64,000 bases of DNA from Ochotona curzoniae (GCF_017591425.1 NW_024464918.1:12956001-13020000), one strand, 5' to 3'; counted from the stretch's first letter, positions 23,050 through 35,650 are shown. Program-made: numbers and translations. The notes: a model not told the origin generated them from the sequence alone.

Positions 23050-23250
23050 CAAAAGTGATAATTACATTTACAGTTGCTCTGTTAGGTGCACGTTGAAGGT
23101 TAGGACTTATGCCAAGCAGTTTAATGTATTGACTGATTAAATCTCCACACCCACAGAGAGTGGAGGAAGACGGACCTGCTTTTGATTGCCTGTGTAATGA
23201 GCAGAGACTGCAATGCAGGACCAGATCCCAGCTGCCCTGATCCCTAGTGC
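23050..23250 (-). repeat. MIR, antisense
   Basis: 'ctctgttaggtgcacg', 'agcagtttaatgtattgactgattaaatc' and a downstream 'tgcaggaccagatcccag' match antisense MIR. Confidence 0.6.
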
Positions 23251-23685
23251 AGTCGTTTTGCTAATAGATTGTTTTCACTTGTTTGAACATTTGGCATGGA
23301 GGCCTTGGTGCTTTTCAGGGAGACTGCCTTGCCCTCTACATGGGTAGAACATGGATTCCAACCTGGAGACTAGGAAGCTCCTGTGTGACTGTAGCACTGG
23401 TCAGAATCTCCTCTGTCAGCAATACCCTCCTCTCTGCCTGGCCCCCAGGGTTCCCTAGGTAATTGCAGGGGACTCAGCATAGATTTATGGGCCTGCGGCT
23501 TGCTAGCGAATACCTGATGCGTTCTGTTCAAGAGCGATGGTGTCTGGCTCCCAGATGACTCATCATAAGGGAAAGACACACACAGGCAACAGAGGAGGAA
23601 GGAAATCCCCTGTGTCCTTTCCTCCTACAAGTGGGGATTGAGAGGAATTCCTTCATCACACATGCTGTTAGAAAGGCAGCTGGTA

Positions 23686-24036
23686 GGGGCCCAGTGTGAT
23701 AGCATAGTGATTAAAGTCCAAGCCTTGAACACACCGTGATCCCATATGGGTGCCAGTTCTAATCCCGACAGCTCCACTTCCCATCCAGCTCTCTGCCTGT
23801 GGCCTGGAAAAGCAGTTGAGGACAGTCCAAAGCTTTGGGACCCTGCACCCGAGTGGGAGACCCAGAAAAGGCTCCTGGCTTCAAACTGGCTCCAGCCGTT
23901 GTGGCCACTTGGGGAGTGAACCACTGGATGGAAGAGCTTCCTCTCTGTCTCTCCTCCTCTCTGTACATCTGACTTTCCAATAAAAATAAATAAATAAATC
24001 TAAAAAAACCCCAACAAAAACGTTAAAAAGAAAAAG
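23686..24036 (+). repeat. CSINE with imperfect target-site duplication
   Basis: Full-length element flanked by AAAGGCAGCTGGTA (23672-23685) and AAAAACAGCTGGTA (24037-24050), i.e. a 14-bp duplication with two mismatches in the A-rich end. Tail contains (AATA)n and A-rich sequence. Confidence 0.93.
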
Positions 24037-24099
24037 AAAAACAGCTGGTAAAGACTCACATCTTATAAACAGGCAAAGTGAGGCCCTTATACCATCTGT

Positions 24100-24245
24100 T
24101 TCTTCATTTCTTCTATGAACAGTGGTTTAAGCAACAGTTTTGTGCTAAGCATCTTGTTAGACTGGGAGACAGAAAGATGGGAAAAACAGACTCTACCATC
24201 AAGTATGTGGTTAGGTAAGAGAGAGAAGTAAGACATGCAATGAGA
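24100..24245 (-). repeat. LINE-2 fragment, antisense
   Basis: 'gttttgtgctaagcatcttgttagactggg' and 'agactctaccatcaagtatgtgg' follow the antisense L2 pattern. Confidence 0.5.
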
Positions 24246-24334
24246 ACCTGTCACTTGGAAAATTCTGAAGTATACAAGACTCTCATGAGTTACTATGTCA
24301 GTTGTCCGTGTTTAAGGAGGTTAAAATTCACTTT

Positions 24335-25135
24335 AAACATTTTTCCTAAAAAATTGTGATTAAAATTGCATAAAATAAATTCAACAATTGTTAAGTTTAC
24401 ATTGTGGTTTTGTTAACTGTGTGCACCATTGTACAATGATATCTAGGACTTCTACATTTTAAATAACTGAAACTCTGGACCCATTAAACCATTTCTCATT
24501 TGCCTTTTTCCCTGTTTCTGTGAATGTGACTACTTACAGTGCTTCACATGCAAATAGTCATGCAGTGTTTGTCTTTTTTATTTCTCTTATCATAATGTCC
24601 TTAAGGTTCACCCACGTGCTAGCAGAGGACAATACTTCATTTTCTTAAAAAGCTTATTAAAATTTCATTTCTTAGAACTTTTATTTATTTACCCATCTCT
24701 TGATGGTCATTTTCTTCTGATGGCAGTTTCTACTACTTGGCTATTGTGACTAAGGCTGCATTAATATGGTATACAAACAAATTTTTGAGATCTTGTGTTT
24801 TAATTCTTTTGGAGGTACAAGCAGATTGGGATTGCTAACTCATATGGGAGCTCTATTTTAAATGTGTTGAAGAATCTCTATACCATTTCATTGTTTCATC
24901 TGTAATTCCACCAACCATGTCCTAGGATTCAATTCCTCCATATTCTCACCAATACTTGCTACTTTTCTGTTTTGTTTTTATTTTGATAGGAGTCACTCTA
25001 ATGGATGTTAGGTGATATTTCTTGGTTTTGATTTGCATTTCCAGGCTGATGAGAGGACCTTTTTATATGCTTGTTGGCTATTTGCATATCTTTTGGAAAA
25101 ATCTGTTCTTTCACCCACTTTTTAATTGGGTTGTC
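24335..25135 (-). mobile_element. Ancient L1 (L1M type), 3' end, antisense
   Basis: The plus strand reads as the reverse complement of a mammalian L1 3' end: 'ctgaaactctggacccattaa', 'cataatgtccttaaggttcaccca', 'tggctattgtgactaaggctgc', 'attccaccaaccatg', 'ttgatttgcatttccagg', 'cactttttaattgggttg'. It is 3'UTR plus the end of ORF2, riddled with stops and indels, and inactive. Confidence 0.85.
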
Positions 25136-26089
25136 ACCACCAAAATTCCCCAAGCCTCTATTTCTAGTTGCAGAGGAGAGCAGAGATGAACTAACAACTC
25201 CGTAAAAAAGATTTAGGAAAAATGTTCAGTATTTTTTCTCAAGGTAATGTAGCTGGTTAGTTACCAAAAGTTGGGCTCTACTGAACAGAAATTATGTCTT
25301 ACAATAATTTCTTTAGACTATGCCAGTACTTAGGGAGTTTCTTTTCTTTTTTTTTTTTAATATTCATTCTTTTGGGATTCTATTTAGCTTGTGTCATTGG
25401 CATTAGGCAAGTGAGTGGGTGTACTTATGGAGAAATGTCCTCACTACTCCCACTGACCCATCGTTATCTCTTCAGGTTGGTGACCACATTGCCTTGAGAT
25501 AAAAAATAAGAAATTAAGATTCCACTGGGTTCCTTAAGAGAGTGAACCACCAATGGCCTTCCTTTCTTGAGAACCTGTTGGAGTGACATCCATTTTACGT
25601 CATGAATCATTCTGTCATCATCTCTTTAAAAATAACACAAAAATATCCACGGGCAGATTGTCCTCTTTAGAATAGTCACCCCAGGAAGCAAGAAGCTTGT
25701 CTTAATAATCTAATTAAAATCTTTCCCTCTACTTGTTATGATATTGTTCTCAAACCAGTACAGTCCTCGTGACCATAAGGATGAAGTCAAACGCTTGTTG
25801 TATGAGAGCCTTTTTAGAAGCAATTGGTATTGCTCACAAAGACATGATGATCCAGGCAGTTGGTCTGTTCTATGTGGCTAGGGTCTCCCCTCTACCCACA
25901 GGCTCCTCTGTCAACTGGCTCCCAGCTGCATTTGATTGGAGTGGCATTGGCAAGGCACAGGGGGTAGGAAGCAAGAAGAGGAGAGCAGAAGAATGTACAT
26001 CTCGCTTCCATTTCTTCCCTGCGGGCTGTTTCTGCTAAAGTTTTCTCACTTGTATGACTACTGAGTCACCAACAGTTCCAATAGTATAA

Positions 26090-26630
26090 AAACATATAAA
26101 GCCAATGACTTAATATATACCAGCATGGACCTGTATGAAATGTCATAGAAAAGAAATTCTATTCACATTAGCAACCACATATGTAATGCCTGGGAATGAC
26201 TTTTACAAGAAATGTACAGGACCTATATAAAGAAAATGGTAACACTTTACTGAGAGGCATGAATGAGGACTCAGTTGAATGGAAAGACCCATTGTGCTTC
26301 TACGAGTATAGTAATGATGTCAAATGCCTCACAATTTATTAATTTGATGCAGTTGCCTAGAAAATATTAATGGGATTTGGAAAAAACACAATGAAATTAT
26401 TCCAAAGCTCTTCTGGAAGAATAAGCACTTAAGAATAGTTTTTCTTTTTTTAAATTAGACAAAGAAAGATTAAGTGGAGAGAATTGCTCACAGATTATAA
26501 TGCCTGGTAATGCAATGTAGGTAAAACAATGCTATTGGCTGAAAGCATTACGTTGAGAGATTACTGAAACAGACAATTTGAACCACATGTGTGTATAGAG
26601 ATAACATGTTGATAAAAGTGGCATTTATAT
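26090..26630 (+). mobile_element. Ancient L1 ORF2 fragment (left part)
   Basis: Decayed sense L1 ORF2: 'attctattcacattagcaacc', 'aatgcctgggaatgac', 'aagaaatgtacaggacctatat', 'aatggaaagacccattg', 'ccaaagctcttctggaag'. The frame is destroyed. It continues at 26945 after an inserted CSINE. Confidence 0.75.
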
Positions 26631-26631
26631 T

Positions 26632-26930
26632 CTTTAAAAAATGATTCATTTTAAGAGTTAGAGAGAAAAAGGGAGAGAAGAAAAGAGAGAAATCTTCATC
26701 ACTAGATGACCCCAGCAGCCAGTACTGGGCCAGGCTGAAGCCAGGACCAAGAAGTTCCATCCAGGTCTCCCATGCGGGTGGCAGGGGCCTAAGGATTTGG
26801 GCCTTCTTCTGCAGCTTTTCCAGGCACATTAGCAGGCAGCTGGATGGCGAGTAGAGCAGCAGGGACATTAACTGGCTCTTATGAATGTTGGCATCATAGG
26901 CAGCATCATGTATTATGCCATCCCTGACAT
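26632..26930 (-). repeat. Old CSINE inserted in an L1
   Basis: Reverse-orientation CSINE: A/T-rich start, (GA)-rich tract, 'gaagttccatccaggtctccc', 'cacattagcaggcagctgg'. Confidence 0.8.
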
Positions 26931-26944
26931 TTCTACTCCTCACA

Positions 26945-27090
26945 AATGGTGTCAATTTTGGTTATTTGTAAAAAAATAAACTTAGAATTCCACTTCTCAC
27001 CTTTCACTAAATATAAATTCTAGATAAATTAGAAACTTAAATGTAAATATCTACATTGTAACAGTAGGAAAGTATAGATGAATATCTGCA
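26945..27090 (+). mobile_element. Ancient L1 ORF2 fragment (right part)
   Basis: 'aattagaaacttaaatgtaaatatctac' and 'agtaggaaagtatagatgaatat' correspond to the L1 ORF2 section that follows the left fragment, so the two pieces are one L1 split by SINE insertion. Confidence 0.6.
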
Positions 27091-27093
27091 ACT

Positions 27094-27340
27094 TTTTAAA
27101 AAGATTTCGTTTATTTTGTGCAAAAGGCTGAGTCAAAGAGAAAGAGGGAGAGAGAAAGAGAGAGAAAATACATTCTACCAGTTGCTTCACTCTGCAAATG
27201 GCTGCAATGACCAGCACTGGAAGCCAGGAATCAGGAACCTCATCCTGCTTTCCCATTATGCAGGAGGGGTCCAAGCACTTGGGCACTCTTTGGCTGCTTT
27301 CACAGCGCATTGGTAGGAAGCTGGATTGAAAGTGATAATA
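27094..27340 (-). repeat. Old CSINE, reverse orientation
   Basis: 'aaaaagatttcgtttattttg', a GA-rich tract, 'cttcactctgcaaatggctgc', 'gcattggtaggaagctgg'. Confidence 0.75.
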
Positions 27341-27475
27341 TGGGAGTAAATGGCGGAAGGGCAAAATGGGGAAGGAGGATGGAGAGGCATAGCGAGGAAT
27401 CCCTGTACCTACAAAACTGTATCTTGGAAAAATAATAATATCAATGAAAAAAGAAAATATAGAAAATGGACATTC
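27341..27475 (+). repeat. Possible lineage-specific L1 3' end
   Basis: A purine-rich block ends 'ccctgtacctacaaaactgtatc' then an A-rich tail. The G/A tract plus A tail resembles an L1 3' end, but I cannot confirm the family. Confidence 0.3.
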
Positions 27476-27479
27476 AGAA

Positions 27480-27556
27480 AAGGAAGGTAGGAAGGAAGAA
27501 AGGGAGGAAATAAAGAAGGAAGGTAGGCTGGAAGGGAGGAAGGAAGAAAGAAATGA
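27480..27556 (+). repeat. (GGAA)n-type purine repeat
   Basis: Interrupted GGAAG/GAAA repeats, a decayed purine microsatellite. Confidence 0.9.
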
Positions 27557-27559
27557 ACA

Positions 27560-29090
27560 GTAAAGACTAAAACCAATGCTTATAAAGGATGCTGGTATGC
27601 TTAAGCCATTGCATGAGCTCTAGCATCCTGGGCATAGGATTTTTTTTTTTTTTAACCAATGACATTCACCATCAGAAACCATGAAAGAAATGAGTAAATA
27701 AAAATGCAAAATGTATCTGGCAAACTTCCTATACTATCAAGTTAAAACACAAAGGATATAGTAAAATGATATTGTCAATGTGTATGATTAATTAAATTGA
27801 TAATTCATAAAATATAAATACATCAAATAATCATATGAACTGAAGGCCTTAAAGAGGAAAATAAAGGCCTCGGAATATTTCTGATATAAAGAAAAACAAA
27901 TCCACAAGTTTCCTCTGCATGTGACAACTTTGATGACATTTGGCAAGAAAATGTCTTGGCAAGCATGGCAAGAAGCTTGATGTAAAACTCCAACACTGTG
28001 ACCCAAGGACAGTTTCCATTTGCTATAGGCTCTGTTTTCAACCTGGGTTTCCTTTTTGCAGTTCCCCAGAACACTGTCAGCACTTCCTGGGGCTATGTCC
28101 TGTCAGTTTCACATGCAGAGGGAAAGGTGAAAAGTGCTTCTAAAGTGCTTTAAAACAGTCCCTGAACTTGCGTCTTATTGGCCCTGGTTGGGTTGTGGGT
28201 TCAATCATGGCCTGAGGATAGGGAGTAGATGAGCTGCACTGTTTGGTTTGGCTTAGTCACATGCTTCCCATGGGAGGAAAGCTTGAAAGTTGGGGAAGGG
28301 GAGGGCAGTTCCCCAAAGCAAAGTTTAATATGATGACTCAAGAGAGGAAGGAGACATGGGTGGCAAAACCAACAACAAAGTTTCCTACAAACACATTTGG
28401 CAGAGATTGTAAGGATACTGTGGTCTAAAGAGCTCACTTGACAAGTGGCAAAACCGAGGTTCCTAAAGGCAAAGAGCTTACCCTACCTGGCAGTCACAGT
28501 AAATGAACAGCAGGCACAAGGGCTCTTTACTTTCCATTTGGAGCTCTTAGTACTGAAGTGCTGACCCTGTAAGGATTCTTCTCCAATAGTCCTGTTCATC
28601 ATCTCCTGGTACTCATTCCCATGAGCAGGGGTAGCAGGTACTAGTGTGTAGGTAATGGACTGCACAATTTCAGGAGTTCCATGTATACTAAAATCTCTCT
28701 CTCATATATAGACCCTGAAGTTGTGTACAGTATAACCCATGTTGGATAATAAGGAGTCCTGCTTGAGAGGATGGATTTGGAATTTATTCTTTGCAAAGGA
28801 TAGCAAATACTTGCTACTGATAGTGACACTTCTTCCAGTACCCCTGACAGATTTGTCAGTCACGTCACTCTTTCCCACTGAACCAGATTTCATCTCAGAT
28901 TTGTCTTCAACCCAACTTTCTATGTTTCTGCAAGTTCATAATTATAACTAGTGGTTGGGCCAAAATTTGCCTTCCTGTTCTGAATGAGCAACTAAGCCTA
29001 TCCTCAGAATGGTCCCCTCTTAACTCTCTGCTCCATTTCTCTTCATTGATACCAACATCAGATGGTAACAAAACCTATAAGTTGCATACA
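27560..29090. other. Intergenic stretch with no gene recognised
   Basis: AT-rich to mixed sequence with small overlapping frames only. A T13 run lies near 27641-27653. No young repeat or exon-like structure. Confidence 0.5.
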
Positions 29091-29094
29091 TGTC

Positions 29095-29170
29095 TGTACC
29101 TTCCTAGGTTGTCTTGAGGATTAAATGAGATAGTACAGCTAAAGTCCTTAGATAATGATTGATATCTTAC
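29095..29170 (+). repeat. MIR 3' fragment
   Basis: 'ttgtcttgaggattaaatgagatagtac' is the conserved MIR 3' segment. Confidence 0.65.
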
Positions 29171-29458
29171 AAACAGCCTATACTTAATATTTTAATTTTA
29201 AGCATTAAAAAAAGACTTTATGGTAACCAACAAGCACATGTTTGATGGCTAGCAGTGCCCAATGTCTATGCTTTTAATGTGATCCCTAGGTTACAAACCA
29301 ATTGAGGATATACAGATTGCTGAGTCCTGTTGAGAACTGGATATTGACCAGTCCACAGTTGTCAAACACTCATACACATCTCTTCTATATATAGGTATCT
29401 ATAATTCAGTAGCTAATTTTAAATTGAAAATTTCCTGTTTATTTAAGAGGAAGACAGA

Positions 29459-29840
29459 GGGGCAGGTGTTGTGGCACAGTGCCTTAAGCTGCTGTGCTGC
29501 TGGTTTCCCTTTATTGCTCACAAATTATGATCAAGACTCTGAAAGCATAGCCCTTCAGCAAACAGAGAAACTATACTCTGGTTATAGTGCTCAACTTTCA
29601 CCCATATTTAGACATCTCATATTGGAGAACCTGGCCACTACACTCCCTGTTAAAGCTCTTGGAAACTGGCAGGTGACATCTCAAGCACTTGAGTTCCTGT
29701 CAACCCACGTGGAGTTGTAAGATCGTGGTTTTGGCCTGACCCAGTTCTGCCTGGTGCAGCCATTTGGGGAGTGAACCAGCAGATGGAAGGTTCTCTCTTT
29801 CTCCCTTCTATGCACAACCTTGTTGCTTTCTGTATTCAAA
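29459..29840 (+). repeat. CSINE interrupted by foreign sequence
   Basis: Head 'ggggcaggtgttgtggcacag' at 29459-29505; body and tail resume near 29620 ('ctggcaggtgacatctcaagcac', 'tttggggagtgaaccagcagatgg') and run to 29840. The roughly 110 bp between is not CSINE. Confidence 0.7.
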
Positions 29841-29844
29841 AGAG

Positions 29845-31920
29845 ATCAAGGGTTTAGGTGGTGGTAGGGGCAGGAGGAATGTCTTCTAAAGATTTCCACT
29901 GTCATTTTTGAAACCACACATTTGGCAGGACAGAGATATCCATGTAATTGGTTTCCTTGAACAGCAGCCTCAGCAGAGCCAGTAGAGATTTCCCCAGGCC
30001 AGCTCCCTATCCTGTGGTCTGCCTTCTTGGCCCAGAAGGGTGAGGAGAGTGGGAGGCAGAGGAGGCAGAGCACCAGGTAAGTGATGGGAACTGCCATTAG
30101 GTTGTGGCATTGGACTTGGAATGCTGTGGTCCTCAGCTCTCTGGTATAGTATCCTCTGATAGGGACATTTCTGTTCAAATCTCTTATTCTCACCCTATAT
30201 TGGACCTTTTATAAGCCAACAAAACTTAAGTGGCCAAACTCTTTTGATGTTGTCTTAGATTTGATTGAAAGAGAATGTCCCAGAAAAAAAGAGAGACTTT
30301 GAAGGTCATGTGAGCCAAATTTGATCTTACAGATGAAGGCTGTGGAGTTCTAGAAGCAAAGTCTTAGTTCAAATACTTATCCACCACTAGTCAGAACAAC
30401 CCTGTGGAAGTTTATAGGTGGTGCTTGACCTTGAAGAGAGGCAGGTAAGGTTTTCAGGCACCTTGGGAGGTCGTTGGAGAAGACCTTTTGTAAGCAAGGG
30501 AATTTTTAAGATTATTTAATTTACTTGGCTACCTGTTTCTTCAGTGGGTAGGCAAGACAAGAGAGCCAGTAGGAGAGGCAGAAGAGCCTGGAGAGCTAGT
30601 CTCCAGAATCCCAACAGCTGCGCTTCCCTTCTAGCTCTGGGAGCTCTTTGCTGTGGGACGTTGGTTTTGACTTCTTCCTCTGTTGCAAGCAGCTATAAAA
30701 CTCATTGCTAGCTGACTCTTAAGTATTGCTGGGAATAAAAAAAAATGTGTAGACAAGTTTCCAATGATGCATATTATCTATTATCTCAATAGCTACTGGG
30801 GACTTGCACAGAATAGGTCATAATACAGGGACCCAGAGTTAGTTAAACATATCAACTCATTAAATGTGTACAAAGAGCCTGCATCTTTCTGTTTTGATGA
30901 TGGGGAGACAGAAGATGTTTTTCTGCTCCTGTGTTGAGCAGTACTGTCTGTCCTCTAGGATTTTGTCAATGGGGTTTTTGCATTTGAGATTCCAGTGGAG
31001 TGCCACTGATGAGTATGTTACCCTGAGGTGATCACATCATAAAACAAGAATGGATTTGACAGAAGATCTATAAGGTGCTTTTTGATATGCAATTGGTTTC
31101 ACATTGTATCTGCTTTCCAGATTGTGAGTCATAAGAGACCCTTGGGTCCCAAGTCTTCCCATCCACCCCTTTCTCCACCTACATAGCTCTCCAAATGTTT
31201 CCTCTCCTCCCTAAGTACATACTTTCTGTCAGGAACCAGGAGGAACACTGGAGAATTCTAGGAACACATTAAATCACTTAAAATTGGTCTGTGTTATTGA
31301 TCTCTGGGGAACCGATACAAGAGTTGGTACTTTCTGCAAGCACACTGGCTGAAAATAGAAATCCAGTTGGTTTGGTTTCAAAGTCAAAGCCGATAACATT
31401 TCGTCTAAACTGATCCTGAATCATTGAATTACAAAGTATTCCCTCTTCTCCTTTGCATTTTAGTAGTTGGTTTATTTTAACAAAACAAAGTCCCACTTAA
31501 AACTCAATGTTGTTTGAGTTCCAGAAAATAGTCACAAAACTCTGATTCTTTTTAATATCAAGCTTTAGCAATGTCATTTACTGATTCAAAAATACTGGTT
31601 GAGATCATGATTGTAGTAGGTACTGGATGTATCAGATTTATGAGTAGCTACCCATACAGCAGCTACAGTGGGTGTTGGGCACTAAACTACATGAAGTTCA
31701 ACAGAATTGAACAAGGCAGAAGTGACCCTTACTTTCATAGTTCTAAGTCTACTGAGAACATTCAAATATAGGCTGTGTCTTCTAGGCACTTACTGTTTGG
31801 TGGGTGAGGCAGACTTGGCCATATCAACTGCAAACTGGTATGCAAACACTTAATACAAATGTGTAGCAGAGATCTGGCATGACTTTGGGAGCAAAAGTAT
31901 ATGTAACTTGAGTGAAAGCT
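29845..31920. other. Intergenic stretch, mostly unassigned
   Basis: No gene seen. Weak L2-like phrases occur near 30860 and 31580-31740. A short SINE-like scrap lies near 30600-30650. The 115-codon reverse frame at 29846-30193 shows no known domain. Confidence 0.45.
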
Positions 31921-31924
31921 TTAG

Positions 31925-32125
31925 AAACCTTAAATTTGGATTTGAGTTCTAGCTGTCCCTCTGTTAGGCTGAGTGGTTTTGACAACCCATAGCTTTCTTA
32001 TCTCTTGTACAATGGGTACAGCAGTAGCATTTGGTTGTGGGTATGAAATTTCCATGGGACACAATCTGGAAAGCCCTCAGCACAGTGCCTGCTCTTCAGC
32101 CCTCAGAGTTAATTCTTCCAAGTTC
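31925..32125 (+). repeat. MIR
   Basis: 'gagttctagctgtccctctg', 'tttcttatctcttgtacaatggg' and 'ccctcagcacagtgcctgc' give the sense MIR order. Confidence 0.6.
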
Positions 32126-32262
32126 CCTGGGTTTGAGATAAGGTGAGCCGGTGAAATGTGCCTAGTTGGTTTTTATATCATCTTGGTCTAAGAAGGTCAG
32201 TGCCTTGGGGGAAGAAGAGTGCCAGGCTCTGGCCAGCTCCACTTGTTGGCCTAGGTCAGCAT

Positions 32263-32512
32263 TTCTCAAAGCATGGTCTACAAAGATAACACTGAAGGAA
32301 TGAGAGGCAAGATTTGAACAAATTTAAGAGCTATGCATTTTTTTAGGTGTATTACAATGATATCATCTTTTCATTTATGGTGTTTCCTTTAAAAACAAAT
32401 TTACCTAAGTTAAAACTAATTTGATTCAAAGAATTGAAAGCACTATTAGAATGGTGTGTGAACTTAGTAACATCATGAGTGGGACTTGTTTAATAGAGAT
32501 TTAGAAAACATT
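32263..32512 (+). mobile_element. Possible hAT-type DNA transposon remnant
   Basis: Opens 'gtcagcatttctcaaagcatggtctac' and closes 'agaaaacattggtctaga', resembling non-autonomous hAT elements with 'tttctcaaag..tggtc' ends. No transposase frame; family not certain. Confidence 0.4.
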
Positions 32513-33321
32513 GGTCTAGAATGAGATTTTTAGTGGGACCAATTGCTCAGTTCCTTGTCTGTGAAATGGTAGTGACAACATGACATTCCAAGAGTTTAGC
32601 AGGATGATATGATAAAATTGGTGCTTAGGGCCCTGCATGGTGCTGCAGGTGTGTGGCCCTGTTTCCATATCATGTGCAATCATGTTTCCATCTTCAATTG
32701 TTTTCATTGGTTGTTTCACTATCTAAAATTATCTTCTCAATAATTATGAAGTTCCAAACACTCCTAAAAATAAAATTTTAGGAAATTAGTTTTGTCCACT
32801 CCAATTTCTTCTTCATACAAATTTACATTTTTTGTAGCAAAATCTGGCCTGAAGCTATAGGAAACAATCTGCCTGATTTTATCACTCTTGGTGTAAATAT
32901 TTATATGTGTGACTACAGATCTGTTAATGTGTTTGAATATGAAGTTCTGGCCAAGGAAAAGATTAAAATTCAATCTTTCAGGTATGGTTTCTATGTTATG
33001 CCAATGGCTTCTCTGCACCACTGCAAAGTCAAAAAGATTGTACCTGAAGATGGTCCGTACTTCCTTATCATCCTTGACTTCACAAGCTCTGGCAACTTAC
33101 TTTTGTCACTTTTATTTTGCAAAAGCTTATTATCCCATGTAGTTGCTTTCTTTCCTTTTTTTTTTTTTTACAGGGGAGGTGAGGTAATTCCTCTAAGGCC
33201 ATACAAAAAGTGAAGGCCAAGAAAGATCCAAACCCAGGCCTGACCTTTCTTCTGACCTCCTTTTACATCCTGAACCTTACTGGAGCCTCTCCAAGACCAT
33301 TTTTTTTTGTCACTATAGATT

Positions 33322-33650
33322 TAAAAAAAATTTTTTAATTGATTTTATTTATTTGAAAGGCAGAGAGACAGTCAGATATAAAAAGAGAGATAGGGAGAGA
33401 GACTCGGAGAGAGAGTTTCTACCTGCTGACTTGCTTCTTTAATGCCCACAGTAGCTAGGTTTCAGTCAGGAGTCAGGAACTCAGTCCAGGTCTCCCACGT
33501 GGGCAGCAAGTCCCTAAAGTATTTAAGCAATTGCCTGATGCCTCCCAGGATGTGCATTAGCAGGAAGCTGGAATAGGAAGAGGAACCAGGACTTGAACCT
33601 AGGCACTCTGGGATCTGACACAGAGGTAGCCCAAGCTGTGTCTTTTAGTA
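33322..33650 (-). repeat. Old CSINE, reverse orientation
   Basis: 'ttgattttatttatttgaaaggcagag', GA tract, 'ctcagtccaggtctcccacg', 'tgcattagcaggaagctgg', 'aaccaggacttgaacc'. Confidence 0.85.
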
Positions 33651-33654
33651 TTAA

Positions 33655-35550
33655 CATTTTCCTTGACACAATTTAATAAGTACAGGAATTCCTCTGTCCC
33701 TCCCTTCTTTTTCTCTCCTCCATCCATTTTCCTCCATTTAATCACAGTAGCATAGTTCTTCAGTCAGAGTTATGAGTTTAACATTTGCCATTTAAGTGTA
33801 TCATGGCATTTTAGGTATAGACAAAGGTAGAAAATCTTGTATCTTAATCACTGCCCACTTCTGTCTAAGATATACCAAATATCAAGATACAATAAACTCT
33901 TAGCTTGGCTCGCTAAGCCCTGCCATCCAAGGTTTCACTTGAATACGTGGCATAAATCCCTCAAGACATCAACAACACAACAGTTACCAGTGTGGGGTTC
34001 TCTGCTTTCTAGTTAATGTATCAGGCTCAGGAATTCCGCAGAGCTATTGTTCCGTCTCAGTTCAAAAACCATCTAATCCAAAGAACACAAGTTTTAGGAG
34101 ACCATGGTAGGTACTCATAACAAATTACTGATTGATCAATTTCATTCATTTTAGAGCTCTTAGCTACAGTAAACTTCTTTGTGACAGTCAGTGGCACAAC
34201 AAAGCCTTTTCAGAAGACTGTTACTCTTTTCATTTGTCACCAGGAACCCCTTTCAAATATCAGTGTTGATAAACTTCTGGACATGTTCAAGGCATTTATG
34301 TCCTACAGTCATGATTGAAATCCAAAGCTATTTCTCCCCACCAAAATATGGGCTAAAATCTCTTCCCTAGTTGAACAAATGAGAGTTTGTGCCCAAATTC
34401 TGACTTCCCTCAACTTGACTTTGCCCTTGTCTCACATGAAGGCAGGCCTGGCCCTTAGCCGAAGACTTGAGGGAGCAGGGCTGCAGGAGAGTGTTATGAA
34501 AATTCTCAGCAATGAATCACTGATGCTTTGCCTGGGGGTTAAAAAGCACAGTCAATTTATTTGGTACCTTTCCGCCTCCAAATTATCCAGCTTCTACAGG
34601 ATCCTTAGCTTGGGAACATTAACTCAAGTTTGCTAGCACCTCCTGTTCCTGATTATGTAGCCACTTTCTTACCTGGTTCCCTTTCCCACCTCAACAAAGT
34701 TGCTGATGTGGAAACTGTAGTGCAGGCTGAGGTGTCAGGCCCTGAGGGGCTGCTTTCTAATGAAAATAATTCACGGTGGCAGAAGCAGAGCTGGTGAAGT
34801 GCAGTGTGAGTGATTTTTGAGCTATGTTTGTGTCTTCCATTGTATGGTTTTATTTATTTATTTTCTTCATTAGAAAAGCCATCTTGGAGATTATTGATTA
34901 AATGAATGTGTGCAAGCAAAAGAACACTGTGAGCTATAGAGCAGTGTATAGCTCTGAGGGATTATGAAAATGAGTATCACTGGGTTAACGTGTGTAGCAG
35001 GTGCCCTTTTGAGATGACATTTGCGTCTGTTGTATTTATTTTTCTTCAGAAAAAGGAGCCAGACAATTTGCTACTCTTGGGATATCGCTCCTCTCTTAGT
35101 AGGTGGGTGGATTGGTGTGGGTACATTTAGCACCTTGCAGGTACTCTGCATTATCCAACCACAAGAAGTCTAAAGAGGTTTACTTAACCTGGCTTACTGA
35201 AGGTATCTGCAGCAGAAAACTATTCTCTCTGTGTCAGTACATGCTCCTGGCAGTTCACCTTACAATGTGGTACTGACACTCTGTTATCGAAAGGTGGTTG
35301 TCTATGTCTTCTCTCTTTGAAATGTGTGGATCTCTAACCTGTCTTGATCTATCACCTGGGGTATAAGTAATGCTACATGGTTTTAAAGGTTAGATTGTAA
35401 GGGATATTGCAACTTCTGTCAGCCTGGGCAACCCAGCTGCCATGCTGCAAAGAAGGCTGCACCTCTGTATGTCTCACTTGAGAATGTTTACTTGGATTTA
35501 GCCACCAGTCAGTACCAATCACCAGACATATGAATGGATGAACAAGCCTA
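33655..35550. other. Intergenic stretch with no gene recognised
   Basis: No exon-like open frame above 85 codons and no young repeat. Mixed AT-rich sequence. Confidence 0.5.
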
Positions 35551-35554
35551 TAGG

Positions 35555-35650
35555 CTCCATTAGTAGGTAGCTGTGCAATCTTGGACAAATCAGTTGACTT
35601 CCTTGGGTTGCAGATTTTTTTCTGAAGAATCAGTGGGTTCAGTTGGGAGA
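35555..35650 (+). repeat. MIR fragment
   Basis: 'tagctgtgcaatcttggacaaatcagttgac' is a conserved MIR core phrase. Confidence 0.55.

Noticed and set aside
27480..27556. Regularly spaced repeats resembling an array
   Set aside because: Simple purine microsatellite with no spacers. No CRISPR-like array exists in the window, and none is expected in a mammalian genome.
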